Numbered from the stretch's first letter, positions 34,511-44,272 are shown. The stretch: DNA of 64,000 nucleotides from Microvirga alba (GCF_015694465.1 NZ_JADQDO010000008.1:149233-213232), one strand, 5' to 3'. The notes: generated by a model not told the origin, from the letters alone. Made by a program: numbers and translations.

Positions 34511-35857
34511 GTGAATTCTTCACTCGCTCTCATCTGGACGATCACGGCCGCGACCACTTTGCTGCAGGCGGCGAACGGTCTTCTCCAGGCTCTGATGCCG
34601 CTCCGCATGCAGGCGGAAGGTCTCTCGATCGCGTCCATCGGTATCGTGGCGGCGACCTACGGCCTCGGTTTCTCGACGGGCTGCTTCCTCGCACCGGCCT
34701 TCATTCGTCACGTGGGCTACATCCGCGCCTTCGCGAGTCTTGCAGCCGTCGCCGCTGTCGTCGTTCTGGCGATGACGCAGGCCCATACGACCTTGGCCTG
34801 GGCTCTTCTGCGCGGCGTGATCGGCATGACGTTTGCGTGCATTTTCACCGTCACGGACGGCTGGATCAGTGCCCGTGCCATGTCGAGCCATCGCGGCCGC
34901 ATTCTTTCTTTCTACATGATCTGCACGAAGCTGGCGCTGATGGTTTCGCCCCTCGGCATCGCGCTCGGCAGCATCGACGCGGATGGGTTTTTCATGGCGG
35001 TGAGCGCCGTTATGTCGCTCTCGCTTCTGCCAATCGCCGCGACAACGACGGAAGAGCCGCCCCCGCCGCGCAGCGTCAGTATCCGGGTTCGCAGCCTCTT
35101 CAAGGCCGCTCCTTCGGCGGTGGTCGGAGCGTTCGCGGTTGGCTTGATCAACGGCCCCGTTATCGCCATCACGCCCGTCTTCGGCGTCAGCATCGGGTTG
35201 AGTCAGGACAAGGCGGCGGCGCTGTTGTTCGCGCTGCAAGCCGGTAGCCTCTCCATGCAATATCCGCTCGGCTGGCTCTCGGACCGAGCCGACCGGCGGT
35301 ATATCATCGCGGGATTGGCGGGCGGAACAACCCTCGTCTCGCTCCTGATCCTGCTCACGAGCGCCAGTGGTGCGCAGAATCTCATTCTTTTGAGCTTTGC
35401 GCTCTGGGGCGGGCTTGCGCTGTGCATCTATTCCGTCTGCGTCGCCCATGCCTGCGACATCGTCGATCCGGGGCAGATCATATCGACGGTCGGCACACTT
35501 CTGTTTTCGTGGGCGGTTGGCGTGACGGTCGGCCCGCTCCTCGGGGCCTGGGCGATGGATATGATGGGGCCGAAGGGGCTCTTCATCTATTCCACGGTCG
35601 TGTCCTTCATCCTGACGATCTTCGTCGTTATCCGGATTCGGCAAATGCCGCGCCCCGCGGCGAAGGGCGGATTTGTCGAAGTCTCTCCGACGGGAGCGGC
35701 CGAGGCGGCGATAAGCGCACGCGCTGAAAAGAACGCCGCCGACGAAGGCGTGAAGGCCCCGAGCGAAATGACTCGAAATCCCGCAAACTGCGACTCGACG
35801 CCTCAATTGGCTCCGATTTCAGCCTCTGCCACCGCCAAGAGCGATACATCTTCATAG
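34511..35857 (+). CDS. MFS transporter (YcaD/sugar-transporter-like)
   Basis: A 448-residue protein with 12 hydrophobic segments: LQAANGLLQALMPLRMQ, SIGIVAATYGLGFSTGCFLAP and IRHVGYIRAFASLAA at the front, then LSMQYPLGWLSDRADRRYI (second-half motif A) and SWAVGVTVGPLLGAWAMD. The tail after residue 395 is polar and alanine-rich. The substrate is unknown. GTG 34511 opens the frame without a strong ribosome site, so the start is uncertain. Its last 55 bases overlap the end of the convergent transglycosylase gene. Confidence 0.88.
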   Translation: MNSSLALIWTITAATTLLQAANGLLQALMPLRMQAEGLSIASIGIVAATYGLGFSTGCFLAPAFIRHVGYIRAFASLAAVAAVVVLAMTQAHTTLAWALLRGVIGMTFACIFTVTDGWISARAMSSHRGRILSFYMICTKLALMVSPLGIALGSIDADGFFMAVSAVMSLSLLPIAATTTEEPPPPRSVSIRVRSLFKAAPSAVVGAFAVGLINGPVIAITPVFGVSIGLSQDKAAALLFALQAGSLSMQYPLGWLSDRADRRYIIAGLAGGTTLVSLLILLTSASGAQNLILLSFALWGGLALCIYSVCVAHACDIVDPGQIISTVGTLLFSWAVGVTVGPLLGAWAMDMMGPKGLFIYSTVVSFILTIFVVIRIRQMPRPAAKGGFVEVSPTGAAEAAISARAEKNAADEGVKAPSEMTRNPANCDSTPQLAPISASATAKSDTSS

Positions 35858-36948
35858 CGCTCGAGGCGCTTATCGATCATGCCGTCGATCTTCTTATAAA
35901 CTTCGGTGACGGTGAGCTGGCGGGTCTTGCGGCCGGCTTTCGCGAAGAACAGCGTCTTGTTGGCTTTGGCTGCCGCGGGAAACACCCGAGGGGCGCTCTG
36001 CCTCGGCTTTCCATCCACCAGCGCCATGAACTTGCTGGCGCTGTCGACGCCGAAGAAATGGGCAAAATAGAATTCCGAGCGACTGATCTGGCGGCCGAGC
36101 CGGCTTTCGATCTTGGCTCGATCTCGCTTCATCATCTCGGCGGCCATCAGCGCCGATAGGAACGGATTGCGGCGCAGCCCGAGAATGTGCTCGCGCATCG
36201 CCGCGTTCGGCACGGTCAGCTGACCGCGGGTGCTTTGAATCGCCGCGGCCTCCGCGCCAAGGCCATGTTCTTCGCCGAAGGTGCGGACGACTTCGAGCCA
36301 CGTCCCCGCGATGAACTGGAACAGCCCCACCGCCGAGGAAGAGGAGGCCTTGTTGTTCGTCACAAAGCTCGATTCCTTGTCCGCCAGAGCCATCATGTAA
36401 ACGGGATCGACGCCGGTCGCATCCGCCGCGCGGAGGATCGTATCGACGATCCAGCGCGGAACGCGCATGCCGCCGAATTGCATTTGGTCCTCGGGGTGGG
36501 CGATGCGCCGGGTCTCGGCGGCACTTCTCGCGTTGGTAAGCGGCATCGCCTTGATGATGCTCGCGCGAATGTCGTGCGTGTCCGCGGCTGGCACGGGGAC
36601 AATCGCTGCGAGAGGATCGACGGCAGCGGGTTCGATTGAAACCGGGGCCGTCTGAAGGTCGCTCAGATCGATTTCAGCGGCTGCGACGGGGACGATCTGG
36701 AGGTCCGGCCCAGAAAGCTCGGCCGTGCTGGCGGCAGAGGCGGGAGCGGTCGCTGCCGTCGCTGTCGCAACCGTCAGGCAAACGCCCAGGCTGAAGCTCG
36801 TCGTCAGGCGGAGGAGGGCTCGCACGCCCCGCAGGCCGGGACGCCGCCGCCTCTCGCGGCTCGGTTGGAGCCAAAGAATGGTCTCGTCGTCTTGGCAAAA
36901 GTCCAAAGGCTGGCACGCGTCAACAGACGCTGTCAGTCTGACAGTCAT
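35803..36948 (-). CDS. Lytic transglycosylase-like protein
   Basis: About 381 residues from ATG 36948. A basic N-terminus is followed by a membrane or signal segment (LTTSFSLGVCLTVATATAATA, about 47-67), a low-complexity linker, then an SLT-type lysozyme-like domain: DPVYMMALADKESSFVTNNKASSSSAVGLFQFIAGTW, with the catalytic Glu at about 192. It would cleave peptidoglycan in the periplasm. The frame stays open to 37254, but that extension lacks protein character. A CTGTCAG-T-CTGACAG palindrome (36930-36944) lies at codons 2-6. Homologues in the order often carry this same alanine-rich linker. Confidence 0.83.
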   Translation of the reverse strand: MTVRLTASVDACQPLDFCQDDETILWLQPSRERRRRPGLRGVRALLRLTTSFSLGVCLTVATATAATAPASAASTAELSGPDLQIVPVAAAEIDLSDLQTAPVSIEPAAVDPLAAIVPVPAADTHDIRASIIKAMPLTNARSAAETRRIAHPEDQMQFGGMRVPRWIVDTILRAADATGVDPVYMMALADKESSFVTNNKASSSSAVGLFQFIAGTWLEVVRTFGEEHGLGAEAAAIQSTRGQLTVPNAAMREHILGLRRNPFLSALMAAEMMKRDRAKIESRLGRQISRSEFYFAHFFGVDSASKFMALVDGKPRQSAPRVFPAAAKANKTLFFAKAGRKTRQLTVTEVYKKIDGMIDKRLERYEDVSLLAVAEAEIGAN

Positions 36949-37129
36949 GCTGGAACCCCCGAAGGATGCCGCGTCGCCGCGATGCGGGTTTGCGGTCGTT
37001 TTTTCTAGAAGCGACGCCTTCGTGGCTTCGGGATATGTCCAGAATAGGTCAGCTTGACTATTTCGGTTCCATTTATTTAGCGCTGCGACGACCCGCCGCT
37101 TCTTTAGACGAAGGGATAAGAAGAAAATA

Positions 37130-38113
37130 TTACTTTGCTGCGAGTGATTGTTTGAGCCGGGTCCATGTCTCTTCTTGAGGAATACCGAAGCGCAGGATGG
37201 TAGGATCGTGGTCGAACTTGCGCACCCAGATTCCCGCCTTCGCCAAACGGACAAACCAATCCGGCGCGGCCCCGTGGCGGGCCAGACGAAAGAGTCGCGT
37301 TCCGCCGACGATGTGGAAACCCGCGCCGGTCAAGAGCCGATCCAGCGCGATGGCGGCCTCAAAGAGCCGGACTTTCTGTTCCGCGAGCCACGCGTCGTCG
37401 GCGAGTGCCGCCGCGCCGATGGCAAGGGCAGGGCCCGAAACCGCCCAGGGCCCCAGTTCTTCCCGGATGCGGGCGCAGAGGGCGGGAGCGGTCACGACGA
37501 AACCGAGCCGCACGCCCGCCAGGCCGTAAGCCTTGCCGAAGGAGCGCAGAGCGATTGTGCCGGGGAGGTCCTGCGGAGCAATCGACGCCTCATCGTCCAG
37601 ATCGCCGAAAGCCTCGTCCACCACCAGCCAGCCGCCACGCTGATGGAGCTCCGCCGCCGCGCTCGCCAGTTCCGCCGGATGGGCGACGCGTCCGTCCGGA
37701 TTGTTGGGGTTGACGACCACGACCACGTCGGGCGTCAACGAAAGGGCCTCGACGAGAGTTGTCACGGCAAGGATCTCATGACCCTCGCGAACCCAACTCC
37801 GCTCATGCTCGCTATAGGTCGGCCCCACGATGGCGACTCTTCCCCGCGCGCGCAGGCGCGGCAGCAGACGGATCGGTGCCTGCGATCCCGGGGTCGCCGC
37901 TACGCGGGCCGGATCGCTGATGCGGTAGGCCCGGGCCGCGACGGCCTCCGTATGGCTGACCTCCTGCGGCGACGGCAGGCGGGTAAAGGCGCGTGGATCC
38001 GGCAGGGTCAGGGGATAAGCATTGGGATTGATCCCGGTCGACAGGTCGAGCCAGGGCTCGGGCGCTTCCGGGAAACGCGCTTTTGCGTCATGAAGATTGC
38101 CGCCGTGCTGCAT
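37130..38113 (-). CDS. cobC: Threonine-phosphate decarboxylase (cobalamin synthesis)
   Basis: A 327-residue PLP enzyme of the aminotransferase class I fold. It starts MQHGGNLHDAKARFPEAPEPWLDLSTGINP, the family hallmark. VVVVNPNNPDGRV is at about 131-143, VVDEAFGDLD near 164-173, and the PLP lysine is Lys194 in RSFGKAYGLAGVRLG. It makes (R)-1-amino-2-propanol phosphate for the nucleotide loop of cobalamin; it is named CobC in alphaproteobacteria and CobD in enterobacteria. Its start codon faces that of the cbiB gene with only 20 bases between. Confidence 0.92.
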   Translation of the reverse strand: MQHGGNLHDAKARFPEAPEPWLDLSTGINPNAYPLTLPDPRAFTRLPSPQEVSHTEAVAARAYRISDPARVAATPGSQAPIRLLPRLRARGRVAIVGPTYSEHERSWVREGHEILAVTTLVEALSLTPDVVVVVNPNNPDGRVAHPAELASAAAELHQRGGWLVVDEAFGDLDDEASIAPQDLPGTIALRSFGKAYGLAGVRLGFVVTAPALCARIREELGPWAVSGPALAIGAAALADDAWLAEQKVRLFEAAIALDRLLTGAGFHIVGGTRLFRLARHGAAPDWFVRLAKAGIWVRKFDHDPTILRFGIPQEETWTRLKQSLAAK

Positions 38114-38133
38114 GGCTGCTCCATTCGAATGCG

Positions 38134-39111
38134 ATGTCTTTCATAACCGCCACCCTCTCGATTGTCCTGATTGCCCTCGCCGTCGATGCCTGCGCGGGCT
38201 ATCCGGCCTGGCTCTTCGCCCGGATCGGCCACCCGGTCACCTGGATCGGCGCGCTGATCGCCGGTCTGGAGAAGCGGTTCAATCGGCTTGAACGGCCGTC
38301 GCATGTGCGCCGCAGGCGGGGTGTCCTGACGCTGATCGTCACTGTCGGCATGACTGCCGGCGCGGCTTTTCTGGTGGAGACGCTTTGTCGTCTCGCCCTC
38401 GGCGGCTGGGCCTTCATCGTAATGGGCGTTTTGGCGAGCAGTCTGATCGCGCAACGCAGTCTCCACGACCACGTGGCGCGTGTGGCGATGGGACTTGAGG
38501 AAAGCGTCGCGGCCGGGCGCTTGGCCGTCTCGCAGATCGTCGGGCGCGATCCGGAGTTCCTCGACGAGGCCGGCGTCGCGCGCGCGGCCATCGAAAGTCT
38601 GGCCGAGAATTTTTCCGACGGAGTTGTCGCGCCCACGATCTACACGGCCATTGCCGGGCTGACGGGTGGGGCGGCCTACAAGGCAATCAACACGGCGGAC
38701 AGCATGATCGGCCATCGCAAGCCCCGTTACGAGGCGTATGGCTGGCCCGCCGCGCGGCTGGATGACGTGGTCAACCTCCCGGCCTCCCGCTTGTCGGCGT
38801 GCCTCATCGTGCTGGCGGCGGTGTTTGTCCCCCGATGCAGCGCGCTGGCGGCGGCCAAGGCCGTGCTGCGCGATGCGCGGTATCATCGCTCGCCCAATGC
38901 GGGCTGGCCGGAAGCCGCCATGGCCGGAGCCCTGGGGTTGCGGCTCGCAGGTCCGCGCATCTATGACGGCGTCACCGTTCAGGATCATTGGATGGGGCGC
39001 GGCCGGGCGCTGGCGCATGCCAGCGACATTCGCCGCGCCTTGACGCTCTATCGCGTCGCGTGCGGGATGCAGGGGGGCGTGATCGCCCTCCTGCTGATTG
39101 TTATGATTTGA
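38134..39111 (+). CDS. cbiB: Adenosylcobinamide-phosphate synthase
   Basis: A 325-residue integral membrane protein (CbiB; CobD in alphaproteobacterial naming). ALAVDACAGYPAWLFARIGHPVTWIGALI at the N-terminus, AGRLAVSQIVGRDPEFLDEAGVARAAIESLAENFSDGVVAP in the middle, and KAINTADSMIGHRKPRYEAYGWPAARLDDVVN are all family hallmarks. It attaches aminopropanol phosphate to adenosylcobyric acid, the product of CobQ encoded nearby. ATG 38134 is preferred since homologues start about here; an in-frame start at 38083 overlaps the divergent gene. Confidence 0.93.
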   Translation: MSFITATLSIVLIALAVDACAGYPAWLFARIGHPVTWIGALIAGLEKRFNRLERPSHVRRRRGVLTLIVTVGMTAGAAFLVETLCRLALGGWAFIVMGVLASSLIAQRSLHDHVARVAMGLEESVAAGRLAVSQIVGRDPEFLDEAGVARAAIESLAENFSDGVVAPTIYTAIAGLTGGAAYKAINTADSMIGHRKPRYEAYGWPAARLDDVVNLPASRLSACLIVLAAVFVPRCSALAAAKAVLRDARYHRSPNAGWPEAAMAGALGLRLAGPRIYDGVTVQDHWMGRGRALAHASDIRRALTLYRVACGMQGGVIALLLIVMI

Positions 39112-39156
39112 GCGGATCAGGACAGTGAAATCAGGAAGCTCTAGTTGCGAGCGCGC

Positions 39157-41130
39157 TCACCACGTCGCGCGAAGGCCGGCATAGAATGCGCGTCCGCCCG
39201 TGCCGTAATTGTAGACTTCCTGATAGCGCGCGTCCGTCACGTTCTCTGCTCTTGCAAAGACGCTGAACGTGTCGTTGACCCGGTAATCCGCGTAGACGTC
39301 GAAGCGAGCGTAAGGCTGCAGCTTGTTCTTCTCGCCGTTCGAGGAGAACCTCTCGCCCACGAACACCACGGATGGTTCGATCGACAATCCCGCGATCGGC
39401 GTCACGATCAGGCCGATGCGTCCTTCATCCTGAGGGCGGCGCGCAAGGCGCAGGTGCGTCTGCTGATCGAACGCCTCCAGATGGGTATAGACAGCCTTGA
39501 TGCGCAGCCACGTTGGAATGACGTCCATATCCGCCGAAAGCTCGACACCCGATGTGCGCGCGCGTGCAACGTTCAGATAGCAGCCGAAAGGCTGCGTGGG
39601 GAGGCACGCAGCGGGATCGAAGGTGAAATCGATCAGATCGCGGAAGCGGTTTGCGAAGAACGTCGCCGACAGCAAGAGCCGATCATCGAGAAGGCGTTGA
39701 TCGACGCCGACATCGAAACCGACCGAGTGTTCCGAGTTCAGATCTGGCGTGCCATAGGTTGGGTCGAAGCGCTGGAAGAGGCTTGGAGCCTTCGCGCCCG
39801 TCCCCACGCTCGCGCGCAGTTTCATGTCGGTGTTGGGAACCTCATAGGCCGCCGTCGCGCGCCAGGTTCCGAAGCGATCGCCATTCTCGATGTCATCGAG
39901 CCGGCCGCCAAACGACAGGTGGAGATTGTCGAAGAGCGTGAATTGATGCAGCGCGTAGAGAGACCGCGTGGTCTGCGAGGCATCGTTGTTCTCGCGTGGC
40001 AAGCTCGGGACGGGCAGGACGTCGCGCGACGTTGAGGTGAAGCGATCCCGCTCCACCTTCGCGCCGAAGGTGAGAAGACCGAAGGTGCCGAGCTTCAAGT
40101 CGCCCTGATATTCCGCCGCGAGGCTGTCACCCACATAATCGGTGTTGGACCAGGACGGGTTGGTCAGAGAACCGAAATAGCTCACATCACGGTAGTGGCG
40201 GTTCGTGCGCGTCGCGGAAACGAGGATCGAGTTGCGCAGCAGGCCATCGAACGCATAAGCGGTCAGGCGTGTGTGACCCTCGAACAGGCGCTGTTGGGAC
40301 TGTGAGGGCGTGTCGGGAAAATCACCGAACCCCGCATCGTATTGAGCGCCATTGTAACTGCTATAGCCGCCGACTTCGAGCTCCACATCCTTCGAGAGCT
40401 GAACCGAGACACGGCCTGACGCACCGAGACGCTGAGAGCCGTCCGCCTCCAGGGGCAGCACGCGCGGGCCTTCGATCCGCCCGATCCGGTAGCCGTAGCG
40501 GGAGAAGCCGGCGGTGTCGAAACCCGTCGCGGAAAAGGCATAGGACACCGGACCGGAGCTGCCGGAAACGGCGGCGCGTGCCGCCTTGGTGCCATAGGTG
40601 CCGCCTTCGACGCTGGTGCTGAAACGCGGCGCGCCCTGACCCTTGCGGGTGATGATGTTGATCACGCCGCCCATGGCATCTGAGCCATAGAGCGCAGATT
40701 GCGGACCGCGCAGAACCTCGATGCGCTCGATATCCGTCGCGACCAAATTCGCGAAGTCGAATTCGTCCGATGCCGATGCTGGATCGTTGACGCGAATGCC
40801 GTCGATGAGAACGAGAGTCTGTCCGGATTGGCCGCCGCGAATCCGCACCAGGGTGGTGCCTCCCGGGCCGCCGGCCTCGACGACCGACAGACCCGGCACG
40901 CGCCGGAGCACGTCGGCCGTGCTCTTCGGCGATTCCTTGGCAATTTCCTCTGCCGTGATCACGGAGATCGCGCTGCCGGCCTGCGTAATCGCAAGCGGCG
41001 TGCGGGTTGCCGTGATGACGATGTCGGGGATGGGAAGGGATGGGGTTGCGTTTTGGGCCTGCGCCGCTCCGATCAAAAGCGCGCAAAAGGAGACGGATGC
41101 CGCGAGCGTGCGGCGTGGAGACGTAAGCAT
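39157..41130 (-). CDS. btuB: TonB-dependent cobalamin receptor BtuB
   Basis: A 657-residue outer-membrane receptor. A signal peptide (MLTSPRRTLAASVSFCALLIGAAQA) is followed by the TonB-box region PDIVITATRTP, the plug domain (SAISVITAEEIAKESPKSTADVL, LVRIRGGQSGQTLVLIDGIRVND, VLRGPQSALYGSDAMGGVINIITRKG) and a 22-strand beta barrel ending in FYAGLRATW with a terminal aromatic residue. It imports vitamin B12 or its precursors. The cobalamin riboswitch in its leader (41178-41375) both supports the substrate and shows how it is controlled. Confidence 0.95.
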   Translation of the reverse strand: MLTSPRRTLAASVSFCALLIGAAQAQNATPSLPIPDIVITATRTPLAITQAGSAISVITAEEIAKESPKSTADVLRRVPGLSVVEAGGPGGTTLVRIRGGQSGQTLVLIDGIRVNDPASASDEFDFANLVATDIERIEVLRGPQSALYGSDAMGGVINIITRKGQGAPRFSTSVEGGTYGTKAARAAVSGSSGPVSYAFSATGFDTAGFSRYGYRIGRIEGPRVLPLEADGSQRLGASGRVSVQLSKDVELEVGGYSSYNGAQYDAGFGDFPDTPSQSQQRLFEGHTRLTAYAFDGLLRNSILVSATRTNRHYRDVSYFGSLTNPSWSNTDYVGDSLAAEYQGDLKLGTFGLLTFGAKVERDRFTSTSRDVLPVPSLPRENNDASQTTRSLYALHQFTLFDNLHLSFGGRLDDIENGDRFGTWRATAAYEVPNTDMKLRASVGTGAKAPSLFQRFDPTYGTPDLNSEHSVGFDVGVDQRLLDDRLLLSATFFANRFRDLIDFTFDPAACLPTQPFGCYLNVARARTSGVELSADMDVIPTWLRIKAVYTHLEAFDQQTHLRLARRPQDEGRIGLIVTPIAGLSIEPSVVFVGERFSSNGEKNKLQPYARFDVYADYRVNDTFSVFARAENVTDARYQEVYNYGTGGRAFYAGLRATW

Positions 41131-41177
41131 AGGAGACTCCTACTCGCCCCGCCGGCGAGCAAAGATGGGTTGCGATC

Positions 41178-41375
41178 AGACGCTGGCCGGTCTCCTGGCT
41201 CGCGGGTTCTTGCATGCGGTCCGCCTTCCCGAAACCTGTCGAGCTTGTGTCGCTCGAAGATTCAGTGGCATGAAGGACCGCCGCTCGCCGCTTACAGTTG
41301 CGGGGGCAGCCACGGCTTAGGATCAAATCCGCACCGTGTTCCCGTTTCACCTCGATGGCTCGAGGCACCAACGTC
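41178..41375 (-). ncRNA. Cobalamin riboswitch of btuB
   Basis: Read on the minus strand in order: GGTGCC, then GTGAAACGGGAACACGGTGC, the B12 box GCCCCCGCAACTGTAAGCGG, CCACTG, GGGAAGGC and CCAGGAGACCGGCC. These are the conserved blocks of the cobalamin (AdoCbl) riboswitch in the right order and spacing. It lies in the leader of btuB, whose start is 47 bases downstream of its 3' boundary, and should turn off expression when cobalamin is abundant. Its 5' end comes within about 27 bases of the start codon of the divergent btuF-like gene. Confidence 0.97.
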
Positions 41376-41402
41376 AATGTTTCTCTTAGCGGGTTGCCCC
41401 TG

Positions 41403-42260
41403 ATGCCGCAACTCCATCTCGCGCGATGGTCCACATGGTTTGCGCTGGCGCTCTTCGCGCTGCCCTTCGGGGCGGGATCGGCGGCCGCAGAGCCTGCTCC
41501 GCAACGTATCGTCTCGCTCAATCTCTGCGCGGATCAATTGCTGCTGCGTCTGGCGGACCACGACCAGATCGCCTCTTTGAGCCCTCTCGTGCGCGATCCC
41601 TCTCTCTCGTTTCTGAACGCCGAGGCGGCGGCTGTGCCGGCCAACGCGGGCAAAGGCGAGGCGATTTTGTTCAGCGGTGCCGATTTGGTTCTCGCGGGCA
41701 ATTTCGGTCAGCACGACCGCACGGCACTTTTGCGGCGGCAAGGGCTGGAGGTTCTGACTCTGGAGCCATGGCGGAGCCTGGAATTCGGGCGCGAGCAGAT
41801 CCGCGCCGTCGCCGGGCGTCTGGGCCACCCTGAGCGCGGCGAGGCGCTGATCGCGGAGATCGACGCCGCGTTGGCGCGGGCGAAGGGCATCGTCCCTGCG
41901 AAACGGAGCATTCTGACTTACTACCGCAGGGGGTGGGTGCCGGCGTCGAACTCGCTCATCAGCGAGGTGTTGGAGCATATGGGTTTCACGCTTCAGCAAA
42001 ATGTGCTCGGCATGAAGCGGGGAGGGGTCGTGCGGCTGGAGAGCATCGTCACCACGCCGCCGGATTATCTGCTCGTGCACAGCGACGACGCTCAGGCCGT
42101 CGACAACGGTTCGGCACTTCTCGTGCATCACGCCCTCGCGGCCGCTGTACCGCCCGATCGACGTCTCGTCATCCCCGGACAGCTTGCAATCTGCGGCGGC
42201 CCTTCGACGCCCGCGCTCATCGACGCCCTGGCGAGCGAGGTGCGAGCCAAGGTGCGCTGA
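41403..42260 (+). CDS. Periplasmic cobalamin-binding protein, BtuF-like
   Basis: A 285-residue protein with a signal peptide (RWSTWFALALFALPFGAGSAAA) and a type III binding-protein fold: PQRIVSLNLCADQLLLRLADHDQIASLSPL, LVLAGNFGQHDRTALLRRQGLEVLTL and DYLLVHSDDAQ. The SLNLCAD-Q-L-L-L-LAD opening is typical of BtuF/BtuF-like binding proteins linked to B12 uptake. The membrane and ATPase partners (BtuCD) are not in this window. It diverges from btuB; its promoter must lie within or next to the riboswitch-encoding DNA. Its stop codon touches the cobQ stop on the other strand. Confidence 0.85.
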   Translation: MPQLHLARWSTWFALALFALPFGAGSAAAEPAPQRIVSLNLCADQLLLRLADHDQIASLSPLVRDPSLSFLNAEAAAVPANAGKGEAILFSGADLVLAGNFGQHDRTALLRRQGLEVLTLEPWRSLEFGREQIRAVAGRLGHPERGEALIAEIDAALARAKGIVPAKRSILTYYRRGWVPASNSLISEVLEHMGFTLQQNVLGMKRGGVVRLESIVTTPPDYLLVHSDDAQAVDNGSALLVHHALAAAVPPDRRLVIPGQLAICGGPSTPALIDALASEVRAKVR

Positions 42261-43730
42261 TCAGATCCCCGCTCGCGCAATCGCCAGGATGCGGTCGGCG
42301 TCGAGATGGGTTTCGAGATGAGCGGCCAGCGCGTCGAGAGTTCCCTCGACCTCGGCTTCGTAATTCAGGCCGTCAAAGGCCACGCCCGGACTGAGTTTTC
42401 GCAGGAAAGCCTGGCGGAAGGCATCCGTCGTGAACAGGCCGTGCAGATAAGTGCCCATGATGCGCCCGTCCGTGGAAACCGCGCCCTCGGCCTCGTTTCC
42501 GATAGTGAAGGGTGCGCGCCCCGCATCCGGCCCGTCGGTGCGTCCGAGATGGATTTCGTACGCCGCAAGATCGAGGCCGGTCGCCTCATGCCGCGCCGTA
42601 ACCGGGCGGACAGTCTTGTCGACGGTGAGCACCGTCTCGACGTCCAGGAGCCCGAGCCCCTCGACCGTGCCCGGCGAGCCCTCGACCCCAGCCGGGTCCG
42701 ATATCGCGCGTCCAAGCATTTGATAGCCGCCGCAGAGCCCAAGCACTCGCCCGCCGCGACGAACATGAACCGCAAGGTCGAGGTCCCACCCCTGCGCCCG
42801 CAGGAAGGCGAGATCCGCGATTGTCGCCTTGGAGCCGGGGAGAATGATGAGGTCGGCATTCTGCGGCAGGGGCGAGCCGGGGGGTGCCATGGTGAGCGCG
42901 ATGGAGGGTTCGAGCTTCAGCGGGTCGAGATCATCGAAATTAGCGATGCGTGGAAGAATCGGAACGGCGATCTTGAACGCCGCATCGGCTCCGCTGTCCG
43001 AGGCGATGTCGAGCGCGTCTTCCGCAGGCAGTTTGTGAGCGGCCCGGAACCACGGCACGACGCCGAGAGAGGGCCATTCGGTCATCCGCTCGATGGTCGT
43101 GATCCCATCGTTGAACAGCGTGGGGTCGCCACGAAACTTGTTGATCAGGAATGCGCGCACGAGGCCGCGGTCGCCCGGCTCCAGAACCGCATGGGTTCCG
43201 ACCAGACTTGCGATGACCCCGCCGCGATCGATGTCGCCCGCAAGAACAACCGGAACCTGTGCCGCCGTAGCAAAGCCCATATTTGCGATGTCGCCGTCAC
43301 GCAGATTGGTCTCAGCGGGGCTGCCCGCCCCCTCGATCACAATGAGATCGGCATCGGCCCCGAGTGTGTGGAAGCTGTCGAGCACGAAAGGCAGCAGGGT
43401 GCGGCGGTCGCGGTAGCCTGAGGCTTCGAGATGGCCGAAGCGTTGACCCTGAACGATGATCTGCGAGCGCCGATCCGTCTCGGGCTTGAGCAGCACCGGG
43501 TTCATATGCACGTTCGGGGTCACATTCGCCGCCCGCGCCTGCAATGCCTGGGCGCGCCCGATCTCGCCGCCCTCGACGGCCGCCGCGTTGTTCGACATGT
43601 TCTGCGGCTTGAAAGGCCGCACGCGCAGACCACGCCGGGCGAAAAGGCGGCACAGTCCGGCGACGAGCAGGGATTTGCCGACATTCGATCCGGTGCCCTG
43701 GATCATGATGGCGGGAGGACGCTTGGTCAT
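42261..43730 (-). CDS. cobQ: Cobyric acid synthase
   Basis: A 489-residue glutamine-dependent amidotransferase. The N-terminal ATPase part opens [20 protein letters not shown] (P-loop), then [26 protein letters not shown] and [22 protein letters not shown]. The C-terminal class I glutaminase-like domain has the nucleophile in [12 protein letters not shown] and the His in YLHGLF. It amidates four side chains of adenosylcobyrinic diamide. The start overlaps the stop of cobU (ATGA), so the two are coupled. Confidence 0.96.
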   Translation of the reverse strand: MTKRPPAIMIQGTGSNVGKSLLVAGLCRLFARRGLRVRPFKPQNMSNNAAAVEGGEIGRAQALQARAANVTPNVHMNPVLLKPETDRRSQIIVQGQRFGHLEASGYRDRRTLLPFVLDSFHTLGADADLIVIEGAGSPAETNLRDGDIANMGFATAAQVPVVLAGDIDRGGVIASLVGTHAVLEPGDRGLVRAFLINKFRGDPTLFNDGITTIERMTEWPSLGVVPWFRAAHKLPAEDALDIASDSGADAAFKIAVPILPRIANFDDLDPLKLEPSIALTMAPPGSPLPQNADLIILPGSKATIADLAFLRAQGWDLDLAVHVRRGGRVLGLCGGYQMLGRAISDPAGVEGSPGTVEGLGLLDVETVLTVDKTVRPVTARHEATGLDLAAYEIHLGRTDGPDAGRAPFTIGNEAEGAVSTDGRIMGTYLHGLFTTDAFRQAFLRKLSPGVAFDGLNYEAEVEGTLDALAAHLETHLDADRILAIARAGI

Positions 43731-44272
43731 GCGAGCGTGACCTGAAGCGGTGCTGCCGGTTTGACAAGCAGCGGACAGCCAGCCGCCATGAAGACGACCG
43801 CCTCGCAGGCTTCGGCGACGCGCTGGTTCAGACGCCCCTGCGCATCTCGAAACGTTCGACCCAGCGGGGTGGAGGGCACGATCCCCTGGCCGACTTCGTT
43901 CGAGACCAGCACGAGCGGCCCCGCCGCCTCGCGGATCGCCTCGATCAAGCGCTCCGTCTCCCGGTTCACGTCATGCTCGGCCAGCAGAATGTTCGAGAGC
44001 CACAGTGTCAGACAATCGACGAGCACGACCCGCGATGGGTTCGCTTCCGCCCGAATGGCCTCCGTCAAGGCGAGGGGGGCTTCGCGGGTTCGCCATTGGC
44101 CGTTGCGCTCGGACTGATGATGGGCGATGCGCTGGCGCATCTCTTCGTCGAAGGACTGGGCCGTCGCGATGTAGACGCGGCTTGCCGAAGCGGATTCGGC
44201 AAGATTTTGCGCCGTGCGGCTTTTTCCGGAGCGGGCACCGCCCAGAACGAGCGCGCGGCGATAAGTGGGCAT
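43727..44272 (-). CDS. cobU: Adenosylcobinamide kinase / adenosylcobinamide-phosphate guanylyltransferase
   Basis: A 181-residue P-loop enzyme (CobU/CobP). [12 protein letters not shown] is at 11-22, [24 protein letters not shown] carries the conserved His that takes [14 protein letters not shown] follows, and [21 protein letters not shown] is the C-terminal hallmark. It activates cobinamide by phosphorylation and GMP transfer for nucleotide-loop assembly. ATG 44272 was chosen because homologues start with this [17 protein letters not shown]; the frame upstream is open but unlike protein. Confidence 0.95.
   Translation of the reverse strand: MPTYRRALVLGGARSGKSRTAQNLAESASASRVYIATAQSFDEEMRQRIAHHQSERNGQWRTREAPLALTEAIRAEANPSRVVLVDCLTLWLSNILLAEHDVNRETERLIEAIREAAGPLVLVSNEVGQGIVPSTPLGRTFRDAQGRLNQRVAEACEAVVFMAAGCPLLVKPAAPLQVTLA

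Noticed and set aside
36930..36944. CTGTCAG-T-CTGACAG palindrome at the start of the transglycosylase gene
   Set aside because: It lies inside codons 2-6, so it is more likely chance or a weak mRNA hairpin than an operator; the CTGTCA similarity to a Pho half-site is not followed by a direct repeat.
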